Source of the DNA: Polaribacter sp. ALD11
Lineage (GTDB): Bacteria; Bacteroidota; Bacteroidia; Flavobacteriales; Flavobacteriaceae
NCBI RefSeq assembly: GCF_002831685.1
Contig: NZ_CP025119.1
Span: 1,151,001 to 1,215,000, forward strand
Reading direction: 5' to 3'
Length of the DNA stretch: 64,000 bases
The stretch's first letter is position 1, and each line of letters begins with the position of its first letter. Under the pieces are notes generated by a model. It had not been told where the DNA came from and ran no database searches. It saw only the letters and a list, made by a program, of their open reading frames with translations. Position numbers and translations under genes: made by a program. Of the stretch, positions 20,587-29,348 are shown in pieces.

Positions 20587-21144
20587 TTACGAGACTATAT
20601 TTTGAAAAACATATACCTCTGTGGCTCCTAAGCCATATTGTTTATAAGAAGCGTCATAATGCTTTACAGGGTATTTATTTAAAAGAGATTGCAGTTCAGA
20701 TTTTAAAACCCCTTCTCCTACTCCATGAATAAAGACAATTTTAGAAATTCTTTTCTGAATAGCAAATTCAACTTTTCTTTTTGCTGTGTCTAATTGAAGG
20801 TTTAACATATCATAATTATCTAAACCTTTTACAGATTTTGTAAGTTTACTAATATGCAAATCTACCTCCATTATCACTTCTTTATTTTGCTTCTTAAAAA
20901 GGTTCTTTTTAGCTTTAGACTGTCCAATTTTATCTTTTAAGAAACTATTGTTAATATCAGAAAACTTCGTTAACTCGTGTTGTTCTGTTTCAATTTTAAC
21001 CAATTCTTTTTCGTTAAAGTTAAAAATCATTCCGTCTGTAGTTTTAATCGAAATTAAATCTTTTACAATCGCTGTAACTTCTCCTTTTAAAACATCATCT
21101 AAAACAGCTACCTTATTACCAATTTCAAAACCCTTTCTTAACAT
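20587..21144 (-). CDS. Smr-domain protein (MutS2 C-terminal-like)
   Basis: This 185-residue protein has an N-terminal SH3-like barrel (IGNKVAVLDDVLKGEVTAIV) and a C-terminal Smr domain with EVDLHISKL and VFIHGVGEGVLKSEL, the DLH and HGxGxG motifs. Smr domains are DNA/RNA nicking nucleases linked to recombination or ribosome rescue. It is shorter than the related DUF2027 proteins of about 330 residues. Confidence 0.75.
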   Translation of the reverse strand: MLRKGFEIGNKVAVLDDVLKGEVTAIVKDLISIKTTDGMIFNFNEKELVKIETEQHELTKFSDINNSFLKDKIGQSKAKKNLFKKQNKEVIMEVDLHISKLTKSVKGLDNYDMLNLQLDTAKRKVEFAIQKRISKIVFIHGVGEGVLKSELQSLLNKYPVKHYDASYKQYGLGATEVYVFQNIVS

Positions 21145-21198
21145 TATTTTAATTCAATTTTAAATATAAGCTCTTAACTTTACTACAAAAATAAGCAT

Positions 21199-21831
21199 AT
21201 GCCTAAAACTTCTACCATTTCTACAGAAAACTTCTTTAAACTAGCTTCAAAAAAAATAAAATTAAATGAAGATAGAAAAAGAATACTTTTTAAAATTTCT
21301 GAAACGGTAGCGAATGAATATGCAAAAAGTAACCTTGTAAACTTAAACTTTATTTGCACGCATAATTCGAGAAGAAGTCAACTAGGACAAGTCTGGGCAT
21401 TTTACGCTGCAAATTATTTCGACTTAAATATACATGCTTTTTCTGGCGGAACAGAAGTAACTGCTTTTTATAGAAATACCGTTAAAACATTACAATCTGT
21501 TGGTTTCGATTTTAAAGTTGAAGATTTTTCTCATCAAAATCCTAAGTATTTAATTTCCTTTATTGGTAGTAAAAAAACAATTTTGGGCTTTTCTAAAAGG
21601 TTTGATAATGAAATTAATGTAGAACCTTATATAGCTATTACAACGTGTAATAATGCTGATAAAAACTGCCCTTTTATACCAACAGCTATAGAAAGGTTTC
21701 ATTTACCTTTTACAGATCCTAAAGATTCTGATGGCACCCCAGAACAAACAGCAGCTTATCTAAAAACCAATGAACAAATTGCGGCTGAAGTGTATTATAT
21801 TTTTGCTGAAATTAGAAATCTAATCAATTAA
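21199..21831 (+). CDS. Low-molecular-weight phosphatase / ArsC-like protein
   Basis: The P-loop FICTHNSRRSQLGQVWA matches the C-x4-5-[RS]S loop of the thioredoxin-type arsenate reductase/LMW tyrosine phosphatase fold. The acid-loop region is PFTDPKDSDGTPEQ. At 210 residues it is longer than classic ArsC (about 130) owing to an N-terminal helical extension. Arsenate reduction or protein dephosphorylation are both possible; no ars genes are nearby. Its stop overlaps the convergent ppk2 end by four bases. Confidence 0.7.
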   Translation: MPKTSTISTENFFKLASKKIKLNEDRKRILFKISETVANEYAKSNLVNLNFICTHNSRRSQLGQVWAFYAANYFDLNIHAFSGGTEVTAFYRNTVKTLQSVGFDFKVEDFSHQNPKYLISFIGSKKTILGFSKRFDNEINVEPYIAITTCNNADKNCPFIPTAIERFHLPFTDPKDSDGTPEQTAAYLKTNEQIAAEVYYIFAEIRNLIN

Positions 21832-22613
21832 ATTTCTAAATCTTTATCATAAGGAATGCTATTTAAAACGTGATTAATTACGTTTACTCTGGCTTCCGTT
21901 TTTCTATTCGCTCTAATTACTTTCCAAGGAGATATTTTTGTATTTGTTTTTTTAAACATCGCATTTTTATACTCTGTGTATTGATCCCACAAAACTTGCG
22001 CTTTTTCATCTAACTTGGTCATTTTCCATTGTTTTAATGGATTGCTCTTTATGTCTGCAAAGCGTTTGGCTTGTTCTTTCTTAGAAATAGACATATAAAT
22101 CTTAACCAAATGAATTCCAGATTCTAAAATCATTTTTTCAAATCCGTTAACTTGATTCATAAAAATATCATATTCTTCTGGCGTACAAAAACCGTTTACA
22201 GGCTCTACAACTGCTCTATTATACCAACTTCTATCAAAGAAAACAATTTCGCCTGCTTTTGGAAATTGCTCTACATATCTTTGAAAGTACCATTGCGTCT
22301 GCTCATCTTCACTTGGTTTTGGTAAAGCAACAATTCTCATGTGACGAGGATTAATACGTTCTGTTAATCTTCTAATAGCACCACCTTTTCCAGCAGCATC
22401 TCTTCCTTGAAAAACAATAATTATACGTTCATTATTATTAATTGCCCAAGTTTGTAAACGAATAAGTTCTACTTGTAATTTTTTTAATTTTTTTTGATAA
22501 TCTACATATCTTAAGCTCCTTTCAATACTTAAAGGGCTTTTAGATAAAAGTGCTAAAAGCCCTTTTTTTGTAGTTAACTTATTTAATTCTTTTGTTGTTA
22601 ATTTTGTTTCCAT
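21828..22613 (-). CDS. Polyphosphate kinase 2 family protein
   Basis: This 261-residue PPK2 has Walker A FQGRDAAGKGGAIRR, the lid-region TERINPRHMRIVALPKPSE and FFDRSWYNRAVVEPV. PPK2 enzymes phosphorylate nucleotides with polyphosphate or the reverse. It follows a second PPK2 gene by four bases, so the two are co-transcribed. Confidence 0.88.
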   Translation of the reverse strand: METKLTTKELNKLTTKKGLLALLSKSPLSIERSLRYVDYQKKLKKLQVELIRLQTWAINNNERIIIVFQGRDAAGKGGAIRRLTERINPRHMRIVALPKPSEDEQTQWYFQRYVEQFPKAGEIVFFDRSWYNRAVVEPVNGFCTPEEYDIFMNQVNGFEKMILESGIHLVKIYMSISKKEQAKRFADIKSNPLKQWKMTKLDEKAQVLWDQYTEYKNAMFKKTNTKISPWKVIRANRKTEARVNVINHVLNSIPYDKDLEI

Positions 22614-22617
22614 AAAA

Positions 22618-23475
22618 TTAATCTATATTCCTATTAGACCTATAGTAACGCATTACAACGTTTGGGTCTGGTGTTAATGTTGTTTTTGCTTCCTCTTTGC
22701 CATCATAATCAAATTGAGAAATCACATGCTTTATTGCCTCTAGTCTTGCTACTTGTTTGTCATTGGTTTTTATCATCATCCAAGGGCTGTAAGAAGTATG
22801 TGTTTTAGAAAACATTTCTGCTTTATAATGGGTGTACTTGTCCCAAAGTGTTTGTCCTTTTTTATCTACAGGACTAAATTTCCAGCGTTTTAAAGGGTTT
22901 TCTTTACGCTCTTCAAACCTTTTTAATTGTTCTTCTTTTGAAATTGATAGCCAAAATTTAATAATAATTACGCCATCTTCATACATCATATGTTCAAATT
23001 CTGGCACCTGAACTAAAAATTCTTTGTATTGTTTTTGTGTACAGAAATCCATTACAGGCTCTACAACAGCTCTATTATACCAACTTCTATCAAAAAAAAC
23101 GATTTCCCCAGGATTGGGTAATTCTTTTATATAACGTTGAAAGTACCATTGCCCTTTTTCTACTTCGGTTGGTTTATTTAAAGCAACCAATCTACTAGAA
23201 CGAGGATTTAAATGTTCCATAAACCTTCGAATATTCCCTCCTTTTCCTGCTGCATCTCTACCTTCAAAAATAATAGCAACACGCTTGTTCTCTTTAGAGA
23301 TCCAACGTTGTAATTTTACCAATTCTATCTGTAATAATCGCAACTCTTCTGTATACAAAAGTGTTTTCTGAACTTTTTTATATAAATCGCTTTTATCTTT
23401 AATTAACTCAAGTAAATCCTTATTATTTTCTAAGTTTTCAAAATCTTCTATAGTAAATTTTTTGCTTGTACTCAT
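22618..23475 (-). CDS. Polyphosphate kinase 2 family protein (second copy)
   Basis: This 285-residue PPK2 has Walker A FEGRDAAGKGGNIRR, FMEHLNPRSSRLVALNKPTE and FFDRSWYNRAVVEPV. It is clearly paralogous to the adjacent gene but carries a longer N-terminus and a C-terminal extension ending VVMRYYRSN. One may favour nucleoside diphosphates and the other monophosphates, which cannot be told from the motifs alone. It is the first gene of the pair. Confidence 0.88.
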   Translation of the reverse strand: MSTSKKFTIEDFENLENNKDLLELIKDKSDLYKKVQKTLLYTEELRLLQIELVKLQRWISKENKRVAIIFEGRDAAGKGGNIRRFMEHLNPRSSRLVALNKPTEVEKGQWYFQRYIKELPNPGEIVFFDRSWYNRAVVEPVMDFCTQKQYKEFLVQVPEFEHMMYEDGVIIIKFWLSISKEEQLKRFEERKENPLKRWKFSPVDKKGQTLWDKYTHYKAEMFSKTHTSYSPWMMIKTNDKQVARLEAIKHVISQFDYDGKEEAKTTLTPDPNVVMRYYRSNRNID

Positions 23476-23569
23476 GTATCTTTTTTCGAAAATTAAAAAT
23501 ATTACTTTTTTTTCTAAATAAAGTTAAAAAATCATCAATTTAAGTAACTTATTTTATATTTGTTTTTCT

Positions 23570-24520
23570 ATGAAAAAAATTACTATAATTCTATTTTTAG
23601 GCTTCACATTTGGTGTTTTTTCGCAAAAAAAATTCTCTAAGGAAATAAGTTTTATTACTGAAAATGATTTATACACTTCTACTTATGATGATAGGTACTA
23701 TACAAACGGAATGTTTTTTTCTTTTAAATATCTATCTGAAGAAAAAAATAAGAACTTAGAAAAGAAGATTTTTGAATGGGGTATTAATCATGAAATGTAC
23801 ACACCTAATAGAGCTGTTAATCTTGACATTGAGGACCATGACAGACCATTTGCTGGTTATTTATATGGTAGTTTTAGTATTAATAAGATATATAAAAGCA
23901 ACCAATCTTTTAAGACAACCTTACAGTTAGGGGTTATTGGTTCGCATTCCTTTTCTAAAGAATTGCAGGGTTTTATTCATAATTTATATGGTTTTGAAGA
24001 TGCTGTTGGTTGGAAATATCAAGTTAAAAATGCGCTTGCTTTAAATATTAATGCAGAGTATCATAAGTTCTTAGGAAAAGATAAAATGAATCATTTTGAT
24101 CTTTCTTGGATAAATTTTGGAAAACTAGGAACAGTTTACACCAATATTTCTTCTGGTTTTTTAGCTAGAATTGGTTTTAAACCACTACAATCTTTAGCGA
24201 ATTCTATTGCGTATAACACAAACATCAATAATAAAAACACCTCTTATTACAGAGAAGTAGAATCTTTTATTTTCATAGAACCAACTTTAAGATATGTGTT
24301 GTATGATGCGACACTACAAGGAAGTTTTTTAAATACAGGCAGTGAAGTAACTAGTGAATTAGTTCCGTTAGTTTTTAATCTAGCAATTGGTTTAAAGTTT
24401 ACGGTAAATAGATTTAATTTTGGGTACACTTTTAACTATAACTCAAATAAATCTAAAGATTTAAGGTTTGATAATGGCCATAAATATGGATCAATTAATT
24501 TTAATTATTTATTAAAATAG
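23570..24520 (+). CDS. LpxR-like lipid A deacylase (DUF2219) outer-membrane protein
   Basis: A signal peptide (MKKITIILFLGFTFGVFSQ) precedes a predicted beta-barrel. DUF2219/LpxR hallmarks are ITENDLYTSTYDDRYYTNGMFFSF and DIEDHDRPFAGYLYGSF. LpxR removes the 3'-acyloxyacyl group from lipid A. The protein ends in an aromatic-rich strand, as outer-membrane barrels do. A TATATTTG element lies only 8 bases before the ATG, implying a very short leader or a distal promoter. Confidence 0.75.
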   Translation: MKKITIILFLGFTFGVFSQKKFSKEISFITENDLYTSTYDDRYYTNGMFFSFKYLSEEKNKNLEKKIFEWGINHEMYTPNRAVNLDIEDHDRPFAGYLYGSFSINKIYKSNQSFKTTLQLGVIGSHSFSKELQGFIHNLYGFEDAVGWKYQVKNALALNINAEYHKFLGKDKMNHFDLSWINFGKLGTVYTNISSGFLARIGFKPLQSLANSIAYNTNINNKNTSYYREVESFIFIEPTLRYVLYDATLQGSFLNTGSEVTSELVPLVFNLAIGLKFTVNRFNFGYTFNYNSNKSKDLRFDNGHKYGSINFNYLLK

Positions 24521-24652
24521 AGATTAATACTTCAAAATTAAAAAAAATATCATTTTCGTTATAAATGAAGAAAAACATCAATAATTAAGACTGCTTCTTA
24601 AATACATAGAAAACATCACTTTTTTAATATTAAATCATTAGTTTTTAAAAAC

Positions 24653-26077
24653 TTACTCCATAAAAAAATCGTCTTTAAAGCCAATTAAATACAGCTTTTC
24701 CTGTGCTCTTGTAATTGCAGTATACAACCATCTAAAATATTCTTTAGAAACACCATCTGGCAAATAAGGTTGTTCTATAAAAACGGTTTTCCATTGTCCT
24801 CCTTGAGATTTATGACACGTCATAGCATAAGAAAACTTCACTTGTAACGAATTGAAATATTTATTTTTTTTAATCGCCATAAATTGCTTGTATTTCGATT
24901 TTTCGTGGACATAATCTTCCTTAACTGCCTGGTATAGTTTATTAGATTCTTCGTAAGTTAAAGATGGGCTCTCACTAGTTAATGTATCTAATAGCAAAAC
25001 GGTTTCAAAAGGATGCATTTGAGGATAATCTATCATTCTAATTTCTACTTCAGCAAATTTAAAACCATACAATTCTTTGATAGAAAATATTTTTAAAACT
25101 TCACAAATATCTCCGTTTGCAATAAAACCAGCGGTAGAAGATTCTGGTAACCAGAAATAATTATTTTTAACAATCATTATATAATCTCCTGCAGAAATTT
25201 CATTTTCTTGTCCTCTTATATTATATCTTATTTGTTGATTGTATTGGTTCGCACGTTTGTTAGAACGTACAATAAATGCAGTATCCTCTACACCGTCACT
25301 TTCATACGCTGTTACAATAGCATCCTCAATATCATAACCATCTTCTAATCTTTTAATATCTGCAAAATCAACATCAAACTGAAACTTATCGCCTTCATTT
25401 CTTAATAACAATCTTAAAGCAGTTGCATTGGCTAAAATACCAGAATCTTCATGTTGTCGCATTACCTCATCTAATTCTATCTCTGTTACTTGTTTATGAT
25501 AATCATACGTTAAAGTGTCTTGTTCTAAAGCAGGTGAAACATCTAGCTTTACTGGCGGAAGCTGCGCTGTATCACCAATAAAAATCAATTTACAATTCAC
25601 ACCAGAATAGACATAAGAAATTAAATCATCTAATAGAGAACTAGCATCAAACAATTGCTGATTCTGTTTTCCATCAGGTATCATAGAAGCTTCATCAACT
25701 ATAAAAATAGTATTTGTATGTTTATTAGGTTGTAAAACAAAAGCTACAGAACCATTAGACTGCTTTTTAGGGAAATATATTTTTTTATGAATGGTAAATG
25801 CAGGTTTTTTAGAGTACAATGCAATTACTTTTGCAGCTCTACCTGTAGGTGCCAATAAGACCGCTTTTCTACCAGCAGTCCATAAAGAATTAACAAATGT
25901 ACCAATAGTAGTTGTTTTTCCCGTTCCTGCATATCCTTTTAGAAGAAACAAGGCATCTTTGTCTTCATTAAAAATAAAATGACTTAGTAAATCTAATAAC
26001 TTGCGTTGTTTTATAGTAGGTTGATGAGGGAATTTATTTAACAATTCTTTATTAAAATCCGCGGGTTTTTCTATCAT
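24653..26077 (-). CDS. RecD-like ATP-dependent DNA helicase / AAA ATPase
   Basis: This 474-residue superfamily 1 helicase has Walker A LLKGYAGTGKTTTIGTF, motif Ia LAPTGRAAKVIALYS, Walker B IFIVDEASMI, GDTAQLPPV, and the UvrD_C_2 end VKFSYAMTCHKSQGGQW plus YTAITRAQEKLYL. This is the short RecD2-like form without the N-terminal HhH domain. It probably acts in repair or replication as a 5'-3' helicase. Confidence 0.85.
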   Translation of the reverse strand: MIEKPADFNKELLNKFPHQPTIKQRKLLDLLSHFIFNEDKDALFLLKGYAGTGKTTTIGTFVNSLWTAGRKAVLLAPTGRAAKVIALYSKKPAFTIHKKIYFPKKQSNGSVAFVLQPNKHTNTIFIVDEASMIPDGKQNQQLFDASSLLDDLISYVYSGVNCKLIFIGDTAQLPPVKLDVSPALEQDTLTYDYHKQVTEIELDEVMRQHEDSGILANATALRLLLRNEGDKFQFDVDFADIKRLEDGYDIEDAIVTAYESDGVEDTAFIVRSNKRANQYNQQIRYNIRGQENEISAGDYIMIVKNNYFWLPESSTAGFIANGDICEVLKIFSIKELYGFKFAEVEIRMIDYPQMHPFETVLLLDTLTSESPSLTYEESNKLYQAVKEDYVHEKSKYKQFMAIKKNKYFNSLQVKFSYAMTCHKSQGGQWKTVFIEQPYLPDGVSKEYFRWLYTAITRAQEKLYLIGFKDDFFME

Positions 26078-26182
26078 ATATTAATTAAAGCACCAAAGAT
26101 ACGTCGATTTGTAAATAAAAGTTTTTATCATTAAAAAAAAATTGTAGATTTGCGATAGGACTATTAAAAAAAAACATTAAAA

Positions 26183-26914
26183 ATGGGATTATTAGGAATG
26201 ATTTTAGCTGCAGTTTTAGTTGCAGTGCTTATAGCTATTGTTATAGTTAAATATTTACCTTTAAAGTTAAGATGGATCGCATCTATTTTGTTATTATTCT
26301 TAGCAGTCTTTTTAGGCTTTAAGATTTATAATGGTATTATGGAGCCTATTAACTTTAACAAAAACAAAGTTAAAAGATATTCTAAAGTTGTAGATAATCT
26401 TAAAATGATTAGAGATGCTGAAGTAAAGTATTATGAAGCAACCGGTAATTATACAAAAGATAAAAATTTACTAATTAAATTTGTAGACTCTGCTCAGTTA
26501 GCATTAACAGTAACCAAAACGATTGTAGAAACAGTTAATAAAGGTGGTGGTATTACAGATGAAGTGGAAAGAAGAGTAACAGACACTATTGGTTATGAAT
26601 CTGTATTAAAGTATTTTAAGGGTAGAGATTACAAAAACATGTTTAAAGTACCTGGTTTAGTAGGTAAAGAATATGAGCTTGAAATTGGTACTGTAGAAAA
26701 AATAATAGGTTTAGTTGTACCGACTTTTATGGCTAAAACTTCTAAAAAACCTCTTTTAAAGGGAATGAACGAATCTTTAGTAAAACTAGAGCTAGAGGTA
26801 ATGGCTTCAGATCAAATTAAAGGAGAATACATCTCTGTAGGTTCTTTGGATGAAGTTACAACAGCAGGAAACTGGCCACCTTCTTATGACAAGAAAGGTG
26901 ATAAAAAAGAATAG
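26183..26914 (+). CDS. Conserved hypothetical membrane protein
   Basis: This 243-residue protein has two membrane helices in the first 50 residues (ILAAVLVAVLIAIVIV and ASILLLFLAVFLGFKIY), then a hydrophilic domain containing MIRDAEVKYYEATGNYTKDKNLLIKFVDSA, which resembles a pseudopilin-like segment. TAGATTTG at 26145-26152 is a candidate -7 box. It overlaps the DUF3822 gene by 29 bases and the set continues to rsmD. Function unknown. Confidence 0.7.
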   Translation: MGLLGMILAAVLVAVLIAIVIVKYLPLKLRWIASILLLFLAVFLGFKIYNGIMEPINFNKNKVKRYSKVVDNLKMIRDAEVKYYEATGNYTKDKNLLIKFVDSAQLALTVTKTIVETVNKGGGITDEVERRVTDTIGYESVLKYFKGRDYKNMFKVPGLVGKEYELEIGTVEKIIGLVVPTFMAKTSKKPLLKGMNESLVKLELEVMASDQIKGEYISVGSLDEVTTAGNWPPSYDKKGDKKE

Positions 26915-27716
26915 TATTTCTTTGAAAACTATAAAAGATAATAGATTATCCATTCAATTTAATTTGGATGGATTTTCTTTTTCTATTTACAACACTGCTT
27001 CTAAAAAAGAGGTGTATTTCCGTGAATACAATTTTGAGAGTTCACAGACAACACCAGAAAATCTGTTATTAAAAATTGAGGCCATTTTTAAAACAGACAC
27101 ACATTTACAAAGCGATTTTAACTCTGTTACAGTTATTCATCAAAACAATCTGGCTACGTTAGTACCAAATTCCTTTTTTGATGAAAGAAAATTAGCATCT
27201 TATCTAAACTTTAACATCAAAACATTAGCAACAGATTTTATCACTTTTGATAATTTAGAAACTTTAGATTCTAAAAATATTTACGTTCCTTATGTAAACA
27301 TAAACAACTACTTATTTCAGAATTTTGGCGAATTTGAATACAAACATCACAGTACTGTTTTAATTGAAAAACTGTTAAAACTGAACAGAATTAAAGAAAA
27401 AACAATGTTTGTAAATGTTTCTAAAGCCACATTAGATATTGTAGTGCTAGAAAATGACAAACTTGTGCTTTCAAATACGTTCTCCTACAATTCTAAAGAA
27501 GATTTTATCTATTATATTCTATTTGTAGCGGAACAATTAAATATCGATACCAAAGAGTTTCCTTTATATTTTATGGGAGAAATCACTTTAAATTCTGCCA
27601 TTTATAAGACAACATATAAATACATTAAAAATGTTTATTTTTTTGAAAGTTCAAATTCCATTTTTAGTGAATTAAGCATTCCTTCACATTCTAACTTCAT
27701 ACTATTAGGCTCATGA
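26886..27716 (+). CDS. DUF3822 family protein
   Basis: The ATG at 26886 (MTRKVIKKN) is preferred; an earlier in-frame ATG would overlap the previous gene by 65 bases. The 276-residue protein has an actin-like/DUF3822 pattern (LSIQFNLDGFSFSIYN, KTMFVNVSKATLDIVVLENDKLVLSNTF). DUF3822 genes precede rsmD in many Bacteroidota. The last four bases overlap the rsmD start. Function unknown. Confidence 0.72.
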   Translation: MTRKVIKKNSISLKTIKDNRLSIQFNLDGFSFSIYNTASKKEVYFREYNFESSQTTPENLLLKIEAIFKTDTHLQSDFNSVTVIHQNNLATLVPNSFFDERKLASYLNFNIKTLATDFITFDNLETLDSKNIYVPYVNINNYLFQNFGEFEYKHHSTVLIEKLLKLNRIKEKTMFVNVSKATLDIVVLENDKLVLSNTFSYNSKEDFIYYILFVAEQLNIDTKEFPLYFMGEITLNSAIYKTTYKYIKNVYFFESSNSIFSELSIPSHSNFILLGS

Positions 27717-28276
27717 GAATTATTTCTGGAAAATTAAAATCAAGACGTTTATCAGCGCCTAAAAACCTACCTGTTAGACCAACAACAGACATGGCAAAAG
27801 AATCTTTGTTTAACATCTTAAACAACACTTATTTTTTTGATACAATCTCTGTAATAGATTTATTTTCTGGTACAGGAAACATTAGCTATGAATTTGCCTC
27901 TAGAGGAACAAAAACAATTCACGCTGTTGATGCCCATGTTGGTTGTATTAAATACATAAATAGCACTGCAAAAGAATTAGACCTAGACATTAATACATTT
28001 AAAAGTGACGTCTACAAGTTTCTAGAAAAAACACCCTTAAAAACGGATATTATTTTTGCAGATCCTCCTTATGATTTTGAAGAAGAACAATTTTTAAAAA
28101 TAGTAGATTTAGTTTTTGATAGAGAAATATTAAATGAAGATGGTGTTTTAATTGTAGAACATTCTAAACACACCGATTTAACGAAGCACGCAAAACATAC
28201 GTATGACAAACGTTATGGTGGCAATGTTTTTAGTTTCTTCGAAAACGCTTCTGAAGAGACTGAAGAAGAAAATTAA
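27713..28276 (+). CDS. rsmD: 16S rRNA (guanine966-N2)-methyltransferase RsmD
   Basis: This 187-residue class I methyltransferase starts MRIISGKLKSRRL and has the SAM motif VIDLFSGTGNISYEFASRG and catalytic motif DIIFADPPYDF. It methylates G966 of 16S rRNA during 30S assembly. It is coupled to the DUF3822 gene by an ATGA overlap and followed by a long hairpin. Confidence 0.9.
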   Translation: MRIISGKLKSRRLSAPKNLPVRPTTDMAKESLFNILNNTYFFDTISVIDLFSGTGNISYEFASRGTKTIHAVDAHVGCIKYINSTAKELDLDINTFKSDVYKFLEKTPLKTDIIFADPPYDFEEEQFLKIVDLVFDREILNEDGVLIVEHSKHTDLTKHAKHTYDKRYGGNVFSFFENASEETEEEN

Positions 28277-28290
28277 TTATTGCAAAAAAC

Positions 28291-28342
28291 ATTAATTCTC
28301 GATATAGCATGTAAAAAAAGCATACTGTATCGAGAATTAATT
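28291..28342. terminator. Long bidirectional hairpin terminator
   Basis: ATTAATTCTCGATA with a near-complete complement at 28328-28342 encloses an A-rich loop; it separates the convergent rsmD and MoxR genes. Confidence 0.7.
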
Positions 28343-28394
28343 ATAATTTTAAATAAGATTTTACGCTATAATTGATTGTTGAAAAGAGTACTAC

Positions 28395-29348
28395 CTATAA
28401 CAGCGAATTAATAATATCTGCAACAGAAATACCTTCTGCCTCTGCTTTGTAGTTTTTTACAATTCTATGAGATAAAATAGGAATTGCTATTGCTTTTACA
28501 TCTTCTATATCTGGCGAATATTTACCATTTACAGCTGCATGTGCTTTTGCTCCTAAAATTAAATTTTGTGAAGCTCTTGGTCCTGCTCCCCAATCTAAAT
28601 AACTTTTCACCATTTCTGTTGCTTGTTCAGATTTTGGTCTTGTTTTGCCAACCAAACCTACAGCATATTCAATAACATTATCTGCAACCGGTATTTTTCT
28701 AATTAATTGTTGAATTTCAACAATTTCTTGACCAGAAAAAACAGCATTCACGTTTTGATTTATAATAGAAGTTGTACTTTTTACAACTTGAACTTCTTCT
28801 TCAAAAGTTGGGTACTCTAAATTAATAGAAAACATAAACCTATCTAATTGAGCTTCTGGCAAAGGATAGGTTCCTTCTTGCTCAATTGGGTTTTGGGTTG
28901 CTAATACGAAAAAAGGTAAAGCTAGCTTATAATGGTTTCCAGAAACAGTAACAGAACGCTCTTGCATTGCCTCTAATAAAGCAGCTTGCGTTTTTGGAGG
29001 TGTTCTATTTATTTCATCTGCTAAGATAATATTAGAAAAAATAGGCCCTTTTATAAACTTAAACTGTCTATTTTCGTCTAAAATCTCGCTTCCTAAAATA
29101 TCTGATGGCATTAAGTCTGGTGTAAACTGAATTCTTTTAAAATTCAATCCTAAAGCATCAGAAACTGTGTTTACTAATAGTGTTTTTGCTAAACCAGGAA
29201 CTCCTATTAGTAATGAATGTCCTCCACAAAAAACAGAAAGTAATGTAAAGTTTACCGCCTCTTTTTGGCCAATAATTACTTTCCCTATTTCAGATTTTAG
29301 AATTTCAAATTTGCTTACTAAATTATTTACCGCTTTAACGTCTGACAT
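28395..29348 (-). CDS. MoxR family AAA+ ATPase
   Basis: This 317-residue protein has the MoxR Walker A GVPGLAKTLL (about 49-58), Walker B IILADEINRTPPKTQAALLEAMQE and the sensor FVLATQNPIEQEGTYPLPEAQLDRF. MoxR ATPases act as chaperones for metal or cofactor insertion and are often followed by DUF58/VWA genes; here those are absent. It lies immediately downstream of and touches the PPIase gene. Confidence 0.9.
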   Translation of the reverse strand: MSDVKAVNNLVSKFEILKSEIGKVIIGQKEAVNFTLLSVFCGGHSLLIGVPGLAKTLLVNTVSDALGLNFKRIQFTPDLMPSDILGSEILDENRQFKFIKGPIFSNIILADEINRTPPKTQAALLEAMQERSVTVSGNHYKLALPFFVLATQNPIEQEGTYPLPEAQLDRFMFSINLEYPTFEEEVQVVKSTTSIINQNVNAVFSGQEIVEIQQLIRKIPVADNVIEYAVGLVGKTRPKSEQATEMVKSYLDWGAGPRASQNLILGAKAHAAVNGKYSPDIEDVKAIAIPILSHRIVKNYKAEAEGISVADIINSLL

